Assembly: GCA_964036275.1 (NCBI GenBank)
Contig: OZ038435.1
Location: 34,413,728-34,477,727 of the forward strand
DNA: 64,000 bases
Direction of reading: 5' to 3'
Origin: Litoditis marina
Taxonomy: Eukaryota > Nematoda > Chromadorea > Rhabditida > Rhabditidae
Below, in pieces: positions 49,501 through 61,526 of this stretch; the first letter of the stretch is position 1; each line of letters begins with the position of its first letter. A program made the position numbers and the translations under genes. Below the pieces are notes generated by a model that saw only the letters and a program-made list of their open reading frames with translations, made no database searches and was not told the origin of the DNA.

Positions 49501-52500
49501 TCAAATAAGTTTTTGTTAAGAAGATGAAGTTTATTCTCCGTATTTTTCACTGTTCAAAAGATATTTCGATGTCGTTCTGATTGTGTGTATGTCTTCAGAA
49601 AACAATCGGATGGCGTGAGCGGGCTAGAAAAATGCTGGTTTTCTCTACCGACGCTGGATTCCATTTCGCTGGAGATGGTAGAGTGAGTTATTTTCATATT
49701 GTTTCTGGTAATGGTAATGGTGATAGTTAATTTGTTCTTGGATCTGCATTCTGCATAAGATAATTTTAGTTACGGCCGAACCCAGGGCGATCAAACTACA
49801 AACTGATTTGATCATTCCATGAGCGAACACCGTGGAATGGTCGAGCTGAACATGAAGAATTGTTCAAGAACGTGCACTTAACTACTGTACGGTTTTGCTC
49901 GCACCATGTACGATTGTTCTCTACAGTTTGACTAAAACTAAATAACGTTAAACTGATTGATAGCGCTTTTCTCAATTGTCTGTTTCTGAATGTGGGTATT
50001 TCCAGCTCGCCGGTGTCGTCGAGCCCAATGATGGTCAATGCCATCTCGATCGCCACGGATACTACACCGAGACCCTGAATCAGGTGAATTTCAGTTTCTC
50101 AAATCCATATTTCGATATTTAGCCAAAATAAACTTCAAAAAGTGGGCTACTTCGTGGAAGAAAGTCTTGGAGATTTCAGAGATTTTGGATGAGAAATCAG
50201 TGAACTGAAGTTATGGAATTGAAAAATCGATATATTTTTTTGTGGAAGTAGACATGGGTATTGTTACAGGACTATCCTTCCATTGCCCTGTTGCATCAGA
50301 TGATCAAGGACCGCAAGGCGAACGTCATCTTCGCTGTGACCAAGGGAAACAAGGAATTGTACAGTCAGGTTGGTGGATGAACACGTTGAGAAAGGTGTTT
50401 TCAAACAATAAAAGCGATATTCTTAATGTAATATATATATCAAACCTCTTGTTTTCAATTCATAACCCCCCCTTTCTCTCTCGTCTCTCTCATCTCTCCC
50501 TCTCTACATCTCTCTCTCTCTCTCCCCTCCTCTCCCTCCCCCTCTTTCCCTCTCTTCTCTCTCATTCCCTCTCTCTCCAGCTCTCGGATGCCCTGCCGGA
50601 CGTGTCCTCCTCCGTGGGAGTCCTTGCCAACGACTCCCGCAACATCGTCGAGTTGATCGCCTCCGAGTACCTGAAGATCAGTGAGAAGATCATCATGGTC
50701 GACAACGCCAACGCCAGCGACGGACTCAAACTCACCTACAGAAGCATGTGTCTAGAGTAAGTTTAATGTTTTGAAATGTTCCTCGAATCGTCAGTCCTTA
50801 AACGAAGCTTGAACCCTATTTACGATTTTTCTTTAATTATACGAAGTGTTCACGTTGAGAATGTGTGTTTAGTGCGCACCAACTGCATTTTCTACCAGAA
50901 AAAATGGGTTCTTTTTATGAGTAAGATAATAGGGATTTTCTCCGCGGCTCACCTACGTAAGCAATAAGATGTCCAATGTGTCTCAGCTATATTTGACTAT
51001 CACCGTCATTTGGTTAGAAGTATTGAATAAATTTATCTCATACCTCATTGTTTCAGTGGAACCACTCTGCGCGACACCAATGTCTGTGAGGGAATTAGAG
51101 TCGGTGACGAGGTTCAGTTTGAGGTGGGTTTCGTAGAAATGTATCGATTTCATTGTTAAATGCAAGGTATGACAGTTTTTCGAAATCTCAACCAGCGAAC
51201 CAGCTTTCCGAATAAATTACCTCAAAATCCAGTTATTCGGTATAAAAGGTGGAATTTGCCCAGGTTTCGTAGCTCAGAGAAGCAAGAGGAGCCTTTTGGT
51301 CTAGTGTCCTGACTATTTTTCGCTAAATTGTTTGCTAGAGTATGTTACACGTGTGATTTTCTCAGGTGACCCTGGAGGATACTCACTGCGTGGACAAGCG
51401 TGACTTTGTGCTGCGAATCGGTCCATCGGGTCTGGACGAGACACTGATCGTCAATGTCAAGGTGCTATGCGACTGCGAGTGTGAGGCAGAGGTACGACAC
51501 TTTTTACAAATTAGGATTCCTAGAAAACTATCTAGTTTACTTCGAGTACTCTCTAGATGCAGACTAGGTTCAGCCGGTGGTCTGCTTTCTGCTTTTTCAT
51601 AACTTCCTTTTCTCATTTTCTAGTCAGCCAGTTGGTACCCGCCTGCTCAGATTAATTGTAATCATGGTAAGAATAGCAATATTCTATTATAGTAATGTTC
51701 CACCATATTTCATCAATATTGTAATTGCGTGTATTGTAGGATCGTATTGTGGAGAACGCGTTGGAGTGTAACGGCGGCGACCAGGTGTGCGGTGTGTGTC
51801 GGTGCAAGGGAGGCAATGTGGGCAAGTACTGCGAGTGCAACCGGCCAGGAATGAGCACCGTCGCCCTCAACGAGAAGTGCAAACGGTAGGCAGCTGCTGG
51901 TGGCATCTCGTAGGGGAACAGAAAAGAAGGCCAATATGAAAGATCTGTCTGAGTCAGTATGATGAATGCTTACATCACCTTGAATGATTAAGCTTACCGT
52001 GAGTCTCTTTCAGCATGATTTTTTTGCGATAGGATTTTCCTACTAAGAATCACACACTTTCCCGATTTTAGTACCAACGAGTCAGCCATCTGCGAGGGAC
52101 GTGGAGTCTGCAATTGTGGACGTTGCGAGTGCAATCCTCGTCAGGTTGGTTTCTTGTTCGACTCAACTTTTTCTGTGTATATTGTCTCAGTGATGAGAAA
52201 CTAAATTCATCTAATTGTGTTTTCTGCGAGAACTATGATTTCTGCATAATAGATGGATGTTTCTCAGTGAAAAGTTCTGACTATGTTCAATATTATAACA
52301 TATAAGATCAAACTAGATAGTTCACCCTATTTAAATTTAATTAAAGTTTATTGTATTGTATAAATGAAACTGAATCTGGCCTCATTTCAGAACCCGGAGG
52401 AACAGATTTCGGGTGAATTCTGCGAGTGTGACAACTTCAACTGTCCCCGTCACGACCGTAAAATCTGTGCCGAGCACGGAGAATGCAACTGTGGACAGTG

Positions 52501-54835
52501 CATCTGTGCACCCGGCTGGACTGGTGAGTGGCACTTTTATTCCCAATATCACTAGTAAACGGTGTGTTAGTCATGTTTTTGGGTATCTATTTCTTTAATA
52601 TTTCGTACTATACTGTAGGTGGGAGCGTTGGAATGTCACTCATTTTCACGGTAGCATTGCGACAACCTTTTTGGGTTTTGCGATTTCTGATTGTACCCCT
52701 GCTTATCAAATGCTGTAGTTTTGGAAAGCAGCTGTTTGAATACTATTTAGAGATGAGTCATATTGGGTACAAGTTCATTTGTTTTATTCTAAGGCTGATA
52801 CATCGAAGCTAAAATCAAGAAATACTCTTTTATTCTCCCACATTTCACGCGACAGTTTCGTTTACTCTGATGTTCAGGACGGGCGTGTGAGTGTCCGATC
52901 AGCACTGATTCCTGTCTGTCGGCCAACGGAAAGATCTGCAACGGCAAGGGAGAATGTATCTGTGGTCGTTGTCGCTGCTTCGACGGACCGGACGGAAATC
53001 GATATTCCGGAGCCAAGTGCGAGATTTGCCCGGTCGGTAAAACACCTTTTTTTGTCGCATTTTTAGTTCATATGGTGGTCTCTCACCGAACGGATCTGTA
53101 AATTGGTCGCAGAATTCAAAAGACATTCAGCATTTCTCTCACTAGTCATTGTTTCAATGGGTTAGATTGTGCAATGCAGCTTGGGGTGGAGGTGAAATGT
53201 ACCATTTGTATTTATCTCTTATTTTCTCAGCTGGTTGGATCTATTTTAGTTTTTTTCTTTCGGTCATCTATTTTTGTTGTTATTCCAGACCTGTCCCACT
53301 AAATGTATCGAATACAAGCCGTGTGTGATGTGTCAGCAGTGGCAGACTGGTCCCTACAACGAGACCAGATGTGACGAGTGTCCCTTCAAAGTGGTCCCGG
53401 TAGACGAGTTGCCAGGTTAGTTGAAAGGGTCATTTCCCGGGTAGTTGTCGGTTACATAAACGGATGCTGAGTTGTAGTTTGGTTTTTAAAGATCATAATT
53501 GCTTAATTTTGGATAAAAACGCTCCGTTATCAAACCGAAGACAGCAGAATGGAAAAACATGATCGCCGCCTGCTTGAAACTAAGACTTTTGCAAAAGAAA
53601 ACTGCTAACGTCTCATATAGGTACTTAGAATCTAGGTGAAGTTATGAGATATGGCACACCTTACTTCCAATGTTTTACGAGTTTTACTTTTCAGTGTTGA
53701 ACGAGACCACATCGTGTCAGTTTGTGGATCCGGCCGACGATTGTACCTTCTACTACCTCTATTATTACGATGAAGCCAGTGACAATGCCACTGTCTGGGT
53801 CAGAAGGCATAAGGGTAAGTCATTTAATCGTTCAACCATTAAGGCCCAAATATTCTCTTTTTTTTCTGGCTGTTTTCAATTTGGTAGGAGAGTTCATTTT
53901 CAGGAAGTGGCTATATCTCAGTTATAGTTTGGTCCGGCTTCAGAATGCACTGGGATCAAACTACAAACACTATCGAAGAGTGGTTGTTTGATTTGGTCAT
54001 ACAGTTATTTTCATCTATGTATTGTAACTATTTAATTTCAAGATTGTCCTCCCCCCGTCCCAGTTCTGGCAATTGTGCTCGGTGTCATCGCTGGAATCGT
54101 CATCCTAGGTACGTTTTTTTAGAATCAAATTAGCTGACGTATATTCGAATGAATACGTACTTCATTTCTTTCAGTGCATGAAGAGGCTTAGCGTTTTGGA
54201 ACAAAGAACTAAAAGTTACAAGACTGATTAACGTTGATTGAGATCCAATTCCTCAATATCATTGAATCCCGAGAAATTATGGGCACGTTTCTTTGTTTTC
54301 TCTCCGGGTCACATTCTTTGAATGTACATAAATATATAAAATGCATTGATTTTGCAGGAATTCTGCTGTTGTTGGTGTGGAAACTGCTGACTATTCTGCA
54401 CGACCGTGCGGAGTACGCCAACTTCAACAACGATCGACTAATGGCCAAATGGGATACGGTGGGTCATTGGGATTTGGTCTTACGGACATACTGTAATAAA
54501 CTTGACTGAATGACCAGAATGGTTCTGAAACACTGGCTCCATTTCTACTATACCTGGAGAAATTGAGTCCTTTTCAAGAGATATTGGAAAAAAATTGATG
54601 GAAAAATCTTTCTAGAAGAGTAGTGAAACTTTACTTATGCGTGACACGTAGCAGCTACAAGCTAGCTTCTCTTGGATACATTTTCGTGCTTTGACGGCAA
54701 TACTAACTGTGTTTTAATGATACTTTGACAATTATTTTAATTGTTCATTTTCAGAACGAGAATCCCATCTACAAGCAGGCAACCACAACCTTCAAAAATC
54801 CAGTCTATGCTGGTACGAAGAGTAAGGGATTGTAA
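46527..54835 (+). CDS. pat-3: Integrin beta subunit (PAT-3-like)
   Basis: Twenty-three exons: 46527-46602, 46763-46881, 47275-47388, 47666-47756, 48020-48151, 48421-48517, 48759-48846, 49360-49446, 49599-49682, 50006-50083, 50270-50368, 50581-50756, 51057-51123, 51366-51491, 51740-51885, 52072-52144, 52391-52523, 52878-53032, 53289-53415, 53695-53814, 54043-54108, 54358-54458 and 54755-54835. They give 811 residues, close to C. elegans PAT-3. The protein pairs with an alpha integrin at the plasma membrane to bind matrix and anchor muscle and other cells. In order: signal peptide (1-16), PSI domain with [11 protein letters not shown], betaI domain with the MIDAS D158-L-S160-Y-S162 and [11 protein letters not shown], hybrid region, Cys-rich EGF repeats from CDCECE, beta-tail, a transmembrane segment (about 735-760) after DCPPPVP, and a tail with [14 protein letters not shown] (788-791) and NPVY (800-803) for talin and kindlin. 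The start follows TTTCAGA, so trans-splicing or a 5'UTR intron is likely. Intron 11 ends in a 110-bp CT tract. Confidence 0.97.
49010..49265 (+). repeat. Dispersed repeat, 3'-end fragment with CTTGAAAT tail
   Basis: Lies in intron 7 of pat-3. It carries a 72-codon Arg-rich reading frame ([29 protein letters not shown]) ending TGA, then GATCTAATAAATCTTG and a short CTTGAAAT microsatellite. It matches 2395-2545 along its last 130 bp. This is probably the 3' end of a non-LTR retrotransposon. Confidence 0.6.
50460..50580 (+). repeat. CT-rich tract acting as polypyrimidine tract
   Basis: About 120 bp of (CT)n and C/T runs ending CTCTCCAG, the 3' splice site of pat-3 exon 12. A microsatellite has become the polypyrimidine tract, or replaced it. 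Confidence 0.9.
53927..53973. repeat. Short inverted-repeat element, TTGTAGTTTGATC family
   Basis: TATAGTTTGGTCC ... GGGATCAAACTACAAACAC, 47 bp, in intron 20 of pat-3. A longer diverged copy is at 53470-53550 in the preceding intron. Confidence 0.65.
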
Positions 54836-55883
54836 ATTACCGAGAAATGTATTTTTCACCCAATTAGGAGGTTTTTCTCTCAATAAGTAATTTTTTCATT
54901 AAGTAATTTATAGTTGTGACCAAGTTTATTTGCTCATACTCTGTACCATGCCTTTTCAGACTAATTTTCAATACTTACCAGAATGATAATAATCATGTTT
55001 CACGTGTGTAACTTTTCTATGTTTAAATTGCGTTTGTCGGCTCAACCAAAACTATCAAAAGTGTGCTCGAATACGGATGTATTCCTTTTTGTATTTATTT
55101 TTCATTCTCAGTCTCTCTGTTTGTCTCTGATAGGTAGAAACATCACTCTAGTGTTACATTGTATTTAGCGGGCCGGCTATTGCTGTTTGATATTTCATTT
55201 TATCCTACTTATAGCTTATGTTTGTTTCATAATTTCTATACAATCATATTGTCAAATGGAGCCAAATATGATTTGTTCCTTCTATTAATTACATCTTGTT
55301 ACGTTCTATTTTTGGTGCTTTATTGATAATCTCTCGGGATATCAAATGCTTTTTTTCTATTTTCAGATAACATTTTATGTGCTTCGATATAATAAAATGT
55401 AATGTGAAATTTGTTGATTTATGCCAGCGTTTTGCGATTGGTACTTCTGCTGCTAAAATAGTTCGGAAACTAGTTGTCTTGGGCTTTGTAAACTGCAAAA
55501 GCTACCGTAAACATGTCGGGTATCGGGTTTAGGTTATCAAAAAAGGTTATTTGTAGTTCATAGGCGAGTTTGCTACTAAATCTTATTATTTTCATTTTTG
55601 AATTCACGAATAATATTTGTAGTGGTCAGTTTATCACCGTTCGTTATCTTGGTGTACTAGACTGCGCAGTTTGTCTTGAAATCGATAACTTTGTTGTTGT
55701 GATTTTTCGCGGACAGCCAATACTATGTCTGCTTACAAACACTTTTGAGACCGAGTTAAATGCTCTCAGATTGATTCAATTGTTTGCCTGCTTGTTATTT
55801 CTTTCCCTCCTGTTAGTGAGGTCCTTCCGCTAGGCTTCATAACATCTATAGTCCATTCCATTCCTACATGAACTCCTACCATA

Positions 55884-56859
55884 TGCATATAAGACGCTCC
55901 AATCTAAATGGTTTCGATTTTAGATAATTTCTTGGAAAACCTCAAAATATTGTGCATCATCGGACTTGTCCGATATTTTTTCTGAAATGTCCAATTCTTC
56001 TAATTCTTGTGTCGCTCTCATTTGGAGCGCAGATAAAACTACCGAATATTTGTATGTTTCGAAATCCTCTGCCACAATTATTTTCCTTTCAGAACATTAT
56101 AACACACGTTTTCGCAGTTGAAAACAGTGTGAAAAAATGTGCCCAAAAAATTGTAGTGTGAAAAATTGGGCCCAAAAAATTGAAGTGTGAAAAATTGTGC
56201 CCAAAAAATGGAAGTGTGAAAAATTGTGACACATTTGTTTCTCTAAAGAGAGGTACTTTGCACTTTGTATGTCTCTCGCGCGATAATGCTGTGATACTCT
56301 TTGACACAGCTCTCAATGATCCGTATCTTGTTATGGTTTCAAATCCTGCGGATCTGTCTCGCCTGTTCTTTCTCTGCGTCTCTTTTTCTAATTGGGCTCT
56401 AATCGCCAATACTAGATACGGCGCAGTCAGGGGGGTATGGAAGGAAACATTAGTATCGCGCGAGTGGTTCAGTAATAACCTCTCTTGCTGGAACATGTAC
56501 AATATTTGTAAAAGTGAAAAAATGTGCCCAAAAAATTGTAGTGTGAAAAATTGGGCCCAAAAAATTGAAGTGTGAAAAATTGTGCCCAAAAAATTGAAGT
56601 GTGTTTTTGAGAGATTTGTGAAAACTGCAATTTTTTGTGACACACTTTTTTTCAATTTCCTGAATCGGGACACAGCGATTCGATCGTTTGGTTTTTAGTT
56701 TAAACTTCAAATAAATGGGGACTACCCGATGTCCAATCAGAAATAATTTAAAAAAAGTGATAACTCTTCGATGGTTAAAAGTCTCATCCTAAAAATTTCA
56801 TGAAATCACTAGGATTTCCTGATTTCCGAAACCATTTAGATTGGAGCGTCTTATATGCA
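55884..56859. mobile_element. TIR-bounded element with two tandem blocks
   Basis: Terminal inverted repeats of about 33 bp: TGCATATAAGACGCTCCAAT + CTAAATGGTTTCG on the left and its complement ending TCTTATATGCA on the right. Inside are two blocks (56128-56230 and 56515-56605) of a repeat of about 28 bp, AAAATTG(T/G)GCCCAAAA + AATTGAAGTGTGA. No transposase is seen. The left and right blocks have nearly the same unit order. Confidence 0.8.
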
Positions 56860-57131
56860 CCTTTCTTTTGGAATTAATGTGTTTTGTTGCTATTGCTACC
56901 TTCATTAGATCGTTCTCGGTGGCGTGAGAAAGGTGTTGTAGTTAGAAACGGATACGAGAAACCCTAACATATAAAAAGAAAGAAGAAGGGTTTACTGTAC
57001 AATATGAGTCAACGTGATGGAGTGACTACAACTATACTATAAACTTTTTGGCAATATCTGTATACTGTGTATTCTCTGACAGGTGTCATATCCGAATCCC
57101 TGCATCTGTTGAAACTTGTTGTGTAAGATTG

Positions 57132-57343
57132 GGCGAATTATTTATATTTTGTATTTTGTCAACCCTAGCAGTTAACCATTAATCGGGTTACTTGGTTAAC
57201 CCTTTTGTTAACCATTTGTTAACTCCAAATTTCAAATGACATTGTAAAAAAGTGTTACAAAGGGGTTTGCAAAAGGGTAAGGTAACCCGGTTGAGGTTAC
57301 CTGATAGGGTTAACGAAATTCCGGGTTCCTTGTGGAATTCGCC
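57132..57343. repeat. GGTTAACC/GGTTACC foldback element, copy 5
   Basis: Starts GGCGAATTATTTATATTTTG and ends TTCCTTGTGGAATTCGCC. Inside, GTTAACCATTAATCGGGTTA is mirrored by AACCCGGTTGAGGTTACC. It sits in the proximal upstream region of rpia-1. Confidence 0.75.
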
Positions 57344-57408
57344 TCATTATTATTTTTTTGTTGTTCCAGTTGTTGTCTGTTCGCTCATTGTCCGTGATCT
57401 ATCGTAGA

Positions 57409-60400
57409 ATGGCCGCCACCGGAAAAGAACTGAGCCCCATCGAGCAGGCCAAGCGACAGGTATAGATGGGGACCTAATCTCAGTTGTACTTCAATCTCGA
57501 TGCACGCGATAGTTAACAAGTTTTGACCTGAGATACGGAATCAAACTACAAAGCCTGCTGGGGTAGGGCAACTTACACCGTATTGGCTTGCTTTGGAAAT
57601 AGTGAACCCTATCGTCCCATTGTCGAGAGTGGATGCACTGTATTTAATTCAGATAAGGGTGCTGTAAAAGCACTAGAATCTGTGCAAAACGATTTCACTA
57701 GGAAGTTGTTCATGAGGAAAGGTGGCTACACTTATTGTAAAGTACCCTCATCTGAAGTAAGAAATAGAATACTTGGCCTGAAATCTCTGATTAGTCGTAG
57801 AGATACATTTGATTTGGTCATGGTGCACAAAATCTTAACTGGTCAGATAGGTTTGAAACCGTGTAATTTTTATACTTTCTCGAACTCTAGAACAAGAGGA
57901 GCGAACACTAAACTGAGTTTTCCTATACCAAAAACAAAACTGCGTCAGCAGTTTTTCTCCGTGCGAGCAGGTTCAAAATACTTGAAACTGACCAAAAAGA
58001 AGAAGTTGCCATTTTCAGTTGCAGGGTTAAAACGAATAGTATCATCATAATATTGTGAGATCTGTACTGTATTTACTGACTGCCTACACCGTAACTTTTA
58101 CTATTCCATTCCTTTATGTACCGTATGTTACATATGTTTTCGTATAGTATATTATCCCTTCGTTATATCTCTTCGTGTTCCATTCGTACTGTTTGACATG
58201 TTCAAACTTGTTTGCATCCTTACCATATTTTTTTATCACACGCTTTACTTGCGTAATAAATTCATTCATTCATAATAACCTCGTTTCATTAATCTTAACC
58301 GTGGCTCTTCATAGAGTAGTCGAATTGTAGTTTTTGGAATTTTTGAACAGTTTCTTCCTGGAGCGACTGTACCCAAGTCGAACCGGTTCTTCTCGAACCG
58401 GCTGGTTGGTTTCGGATCAATTTGATACCCATCCAGGCTGCACCGAATTGATCAAAGTACATACTGTAAAAAGTAGTCCAATTCAACTTTTCTGTACTAG
58501 TTTGGGTACGGAACTGGTTTGGTTTCTCACCGAATCATTTGTTTGGAAAACAATTGTTCCGGGGAGGAATTGTCATTTGGCGGCTGGCAGTAAACGAAAT
58601 GGTTGATTCCAGGCGGCGTTCGCGTGTGCGGAGAAGAACATCTCGAGTGGATGTCGACTGGGAGTTGGCTCAGGATCTACTGTCAGGTATTCATTAAGCC
58701 TCATTTACTGTTTGCATGTTGGACAATATAGAGAGCAAACAAACACAATGGTAAAGGGAAAAAAGTCTTGCCTGCGTGAAAGGGACCGAAAAGTGGATTT
58801 GAATCCGCCACTGAGTTTTCAATTGTTGTGTTAATGTTGTACATGTTTAAAGTATAGTTCGGAACATACATGAGGCGACTTTATTGTCCACAAAAAAATT
58901 ATTGAAAATCAGCTGTTTTATCTGGGTGAAGCGTGAAGATACTACAACACTAGGTGGAAAGCTGGAAAGTGAGGTTTTCACTAGTGAAGGTAAAAAAAAT
59001 TTGAAACTAGGTCAGTTAAAACTCTCGATTTTGAAGAAAAACCGGTGATTCAATTTTCAATCCAACAAAGTCGCCCTACGACTGGTTCGGAACACCTTAC
59101 AGTGCTGAACACCGGAACACAAGAACGCAGGTCTTACTTATATGTAATTGGACTGCCAATACTTGTGTTTCACGAACCACTTTTCAGATATCTCGTAGAC
59201 TACTTGGAGTCATCATTCAAGTCTGGCCAACTTAAGAGCATTGTCTGTGTTCCTACCAGCTTCATGGTTAGTCGCTGTTTCAAACCACTATGTGTGGTCT
59301 AGTTGTGAATTGAGTGGTATGTTAGTATGTAACGTAAGATCCAACAAATTCTACAAAAAGGGACCAGTTTCTGGTGAAAATGCCATCCTGAACCAATCCG
59401 TTCAGGCAGGAACTGAATTCCTCAGTAATTGGGTCGTAACTTCTCAGCCACTGGGTGGCAGCATTTGCATTGGTTGGTTGGTTATTGAAATTGGTTACGA
59501 AGTGTTACTGGGAACATGGGGACTTGGTCAACGGCTCGGCTTCTACAAAACAGTTTTTCATGGAAATGTAGTCTTTTCTGGCGAAGTAATAAACGGTGTT
59601 TATTCAGGCACGTTATTTCTCTTTTAATGTTATACAGGGTGTTTCAGACTAGGGTTGTTAAAGACGAACTCGAAAACTCGAATTTTTGAACTCGATTAAC
59701 AACCCTATTTCAGACTAAGAAGTGGTTGTTGGATGCCGGGCTGCCCATCTCCGATCTAGATTCCACGCCCCAGTTGGACGTCTGTATTGACGGTGCCGAT
59801 GAGGTCAGTCGAAAATATGATTATTGTTTTTCGATCGACCATCGAATATTCTCGAAAATCCTTCTTCGGTTACACATATCTCTTCACTTCTTTGAAACTT
59901 GGAATTTTCGATACAAATACCTATTTGAAAACATGCAATAGTGCATTACTGTATTACTGTATCTGAGGCATGATAGAATCAGAACAGTAATAGTTGATAA
60001 ATTGTATGTTGAATGAGCACAGTTATGATTCTATTCCAGGTTGATTCGAAGTTTGTGTGTATCAAGGGTGGCGGGGGCTGTCTGGCTCGTGAGAAGATCG
60101 TCCAGAACGCATCCAAGAAGTTCTTTGTAGGTTTTTGCCATATGACGGAATTGAAAACGTGATTTTGAAGACAGTCTGATGTTTCTCAAACTGGGTTGTG
60201 TACACGAGTGCATATTATTTGATTTTTCGGTGTGCTCCTTTGTATGAATCTCAAAATCTATCGAACATAGGCTGTTGGTGAATTGAGAAAATATGATTAC
60301 CTGGAATGACATTCAAGTATTTATTGAATGGGATGAATTGTCGATGTTTTTTTTACACTTTTGCAGGTTATTGCCGACAGTTCGAAAGAAGCGACTAATC

Positions 60401-61526
60401 TAGGAGAACGATATGCTCATATTCCCATCGAGGTACGTTGCTACAACCTATTGTGGGCGTCAGCATGATAGAGGGCACCGAAGTGAAACGGAAAAACCAA
60501 GAGCTTAAATACATACTATATAATCAATGCGCATAACATCTAATTTTTACGCCGACGTAGAACGCTTGCGTAAAAAGTATGACACGAGTCTAATTTCATC
60601 ATTCGGATGATTGTCCTTGCAGGTGCTGCCATTCGCCGCGCAGCCCCTGCTGAGCTCGCTCCCGAAGGCGGAGGGCGGCTCGGCTGGTCTCAGAATGGCT
60701 GTCAAGAAGTGCGGGCCGGTCATCACCGATAACAATAACTACATCATCGACTGGGTACGTTGGGAGGATATATGGTTTTCTTTCTGTTTTTTTTGTAGTT
60801 TGGCAATAATCAAAGTACAAACTCAGCTTGGTTGAAGCACAACAACCTTCTCAGCCTTCACTAACCAAATAGTATAAGAGGCATATCGAAAAATTCCTAA
60901 AAGTTTAGTAATATTTTTCCGTGTAGTATGAGATATGTGAGGCGGGAACATACAGTGTTGAGCGATCGGTAGAATTTTGGCGGACTGCTCATGCCAATTT
61001 CTAAAATAGGACCTGTCTCTCTTGCATATGTGATTCAGTAAACATTCAGTATTGTATCTATCCACGTTGCGTTTTCACGCAATTGTACCATTTGCAGGTA
61101 TTCGACAAGTCAAGAACCTACGATTGGCAAGCGACTCAGCTGCGTTTAGCCAACATGCCAGGTACTGTATTTTTTTTACTCATACTTTTCTTCTCCTCAG
61201 ACGGCTTAACGGTACTTGCTCATTCCGTGTATTCTCCGATGGTCTCCCTCTAACTATTAACTATTTTCTTCACTTGGATCTTGTGAGCCTGATCAGTGAA
61301 TTGTTTCATTGAATGATAGCCAAAACTAGTAGATTTGGAAAAGTTCGAAAATAGGTAGATAAATTGTAATATCTTCTTATAAATCATTCAGCCGATTAAA
61401 TCATTCACAAATTATGAACTGTCTTCAGGTGTTGTGGAAACTGGTCTCTTCATAAATGTGGTCGACAAGGTGTACTTCGCCAACCCGGATGGCAGCGTCA
61501 AGGAACTTGCGCCCGATGGCAAATAG
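57409..61526 (+). CDS. rpia-1: Ribose-5-phosphate isomerase A
   Basis: Nine exons: 57409-57459, 58613-58686, 59188-59266, 59714-59803, 60040-60126, 60367-60432, 60623-60754, 61098-61161 and 61429-61526. Phases fit; 246 residues plus TAG. The enzyme interconverts ribose-5-phosphate and ribulose-5-phosphate in the cytosolic non-oxidative pentose phosphate pathway. Family marks are the phosphate loop GVGSGST (34-40), CIDGADEVD (92-100) with the catalytic-site Asp residues, KGGGGCLAREK (107-117) with the catalytic Glu116, FVIADSSK, LPFAAQPL and the C-terminal GVVETGLFINVVDKVYFAN. The length matches animal RPIA. The start is chosen because the ATG lies in AGAATGGCC, with no upstream in-frame ATG. 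Intron 1 holds a truncated LINE, and intron 3 ends in a hAT-like MITE that duplicated the splice acceptor. Exon 7 is noticeably more GC-rich than the others. A poly(A) signal is at 61975-61980. Confidence 0.97.
57560..58272 (+). mobile_element. 5'-truncated LINE: C-terminal end of a reverse-transcriptase ORF
   Basis: In intron 1 of rpia-1, same strand. An open frame ending TAA at 58050 reads like the region after the RT thumb of CR1/Jockey-type non-LTR elements: AVKALESVQNDFTRKLFMRK, LGLKSLISRRDTFDLVMVHK, ILTGQIGLKP. It continues into a 3'UTR that ends at an ATTCATTCATTCAT tail near 58260-58272. The catalytic part of RT is absent. The remaining frame has no internal stop over about 155 codons, so insertion is probably not very old. 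A fragment with the same TTGGCTTGCTTTGG motif is at 3375-3400. Confidence 0.75.
59650..59707. mobile_element. hAT-like MITE at the rpia-1 exon 4 splice acceptor
   Basis: 58 bp with 12-bp perfect ends TAGGGTTGTTAA / TTAACAACCCTA, flanked by a perfect 8-bp direct repeat TTTCAGAC (59642-59649 and 59708-59715). The right-hand copy supplies the functional CAG acceptor of exon 4; the left-hand copy is now a decoy. Confidence 0.9.

Larger units (their letters stand above)
54836..57408. other. Intergenic region between pat-3 and rpia-1
   Basis: No coding exons seen. It holds a candidate pat-3 poly(A) signal (AATAAA at 55391-55396), the 976-bp inverted-repeat element at 55884-56859 and a GGTTAACC foldback element at 57132-57343, which ends only 66 bp before the rpia-1 start codon. 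Confidence 0.6.

Noticed and set aside
51624..51666. Possible extra pat-3 exon between CTAG and GTAAGA
   Set aside because: Its 43 nt break the frame (the next exon would hit TAA), while joining 51491 directly to 51740 keeps phase and gives the usual spacing before [11 protein letters not shown].
56089..56710. ORFs around the 28-bp tandem blocks
   Set aside because: Repetitive translation of the AAAAATTG.GCCCAAAAAA units inside an inverted-repeat element.
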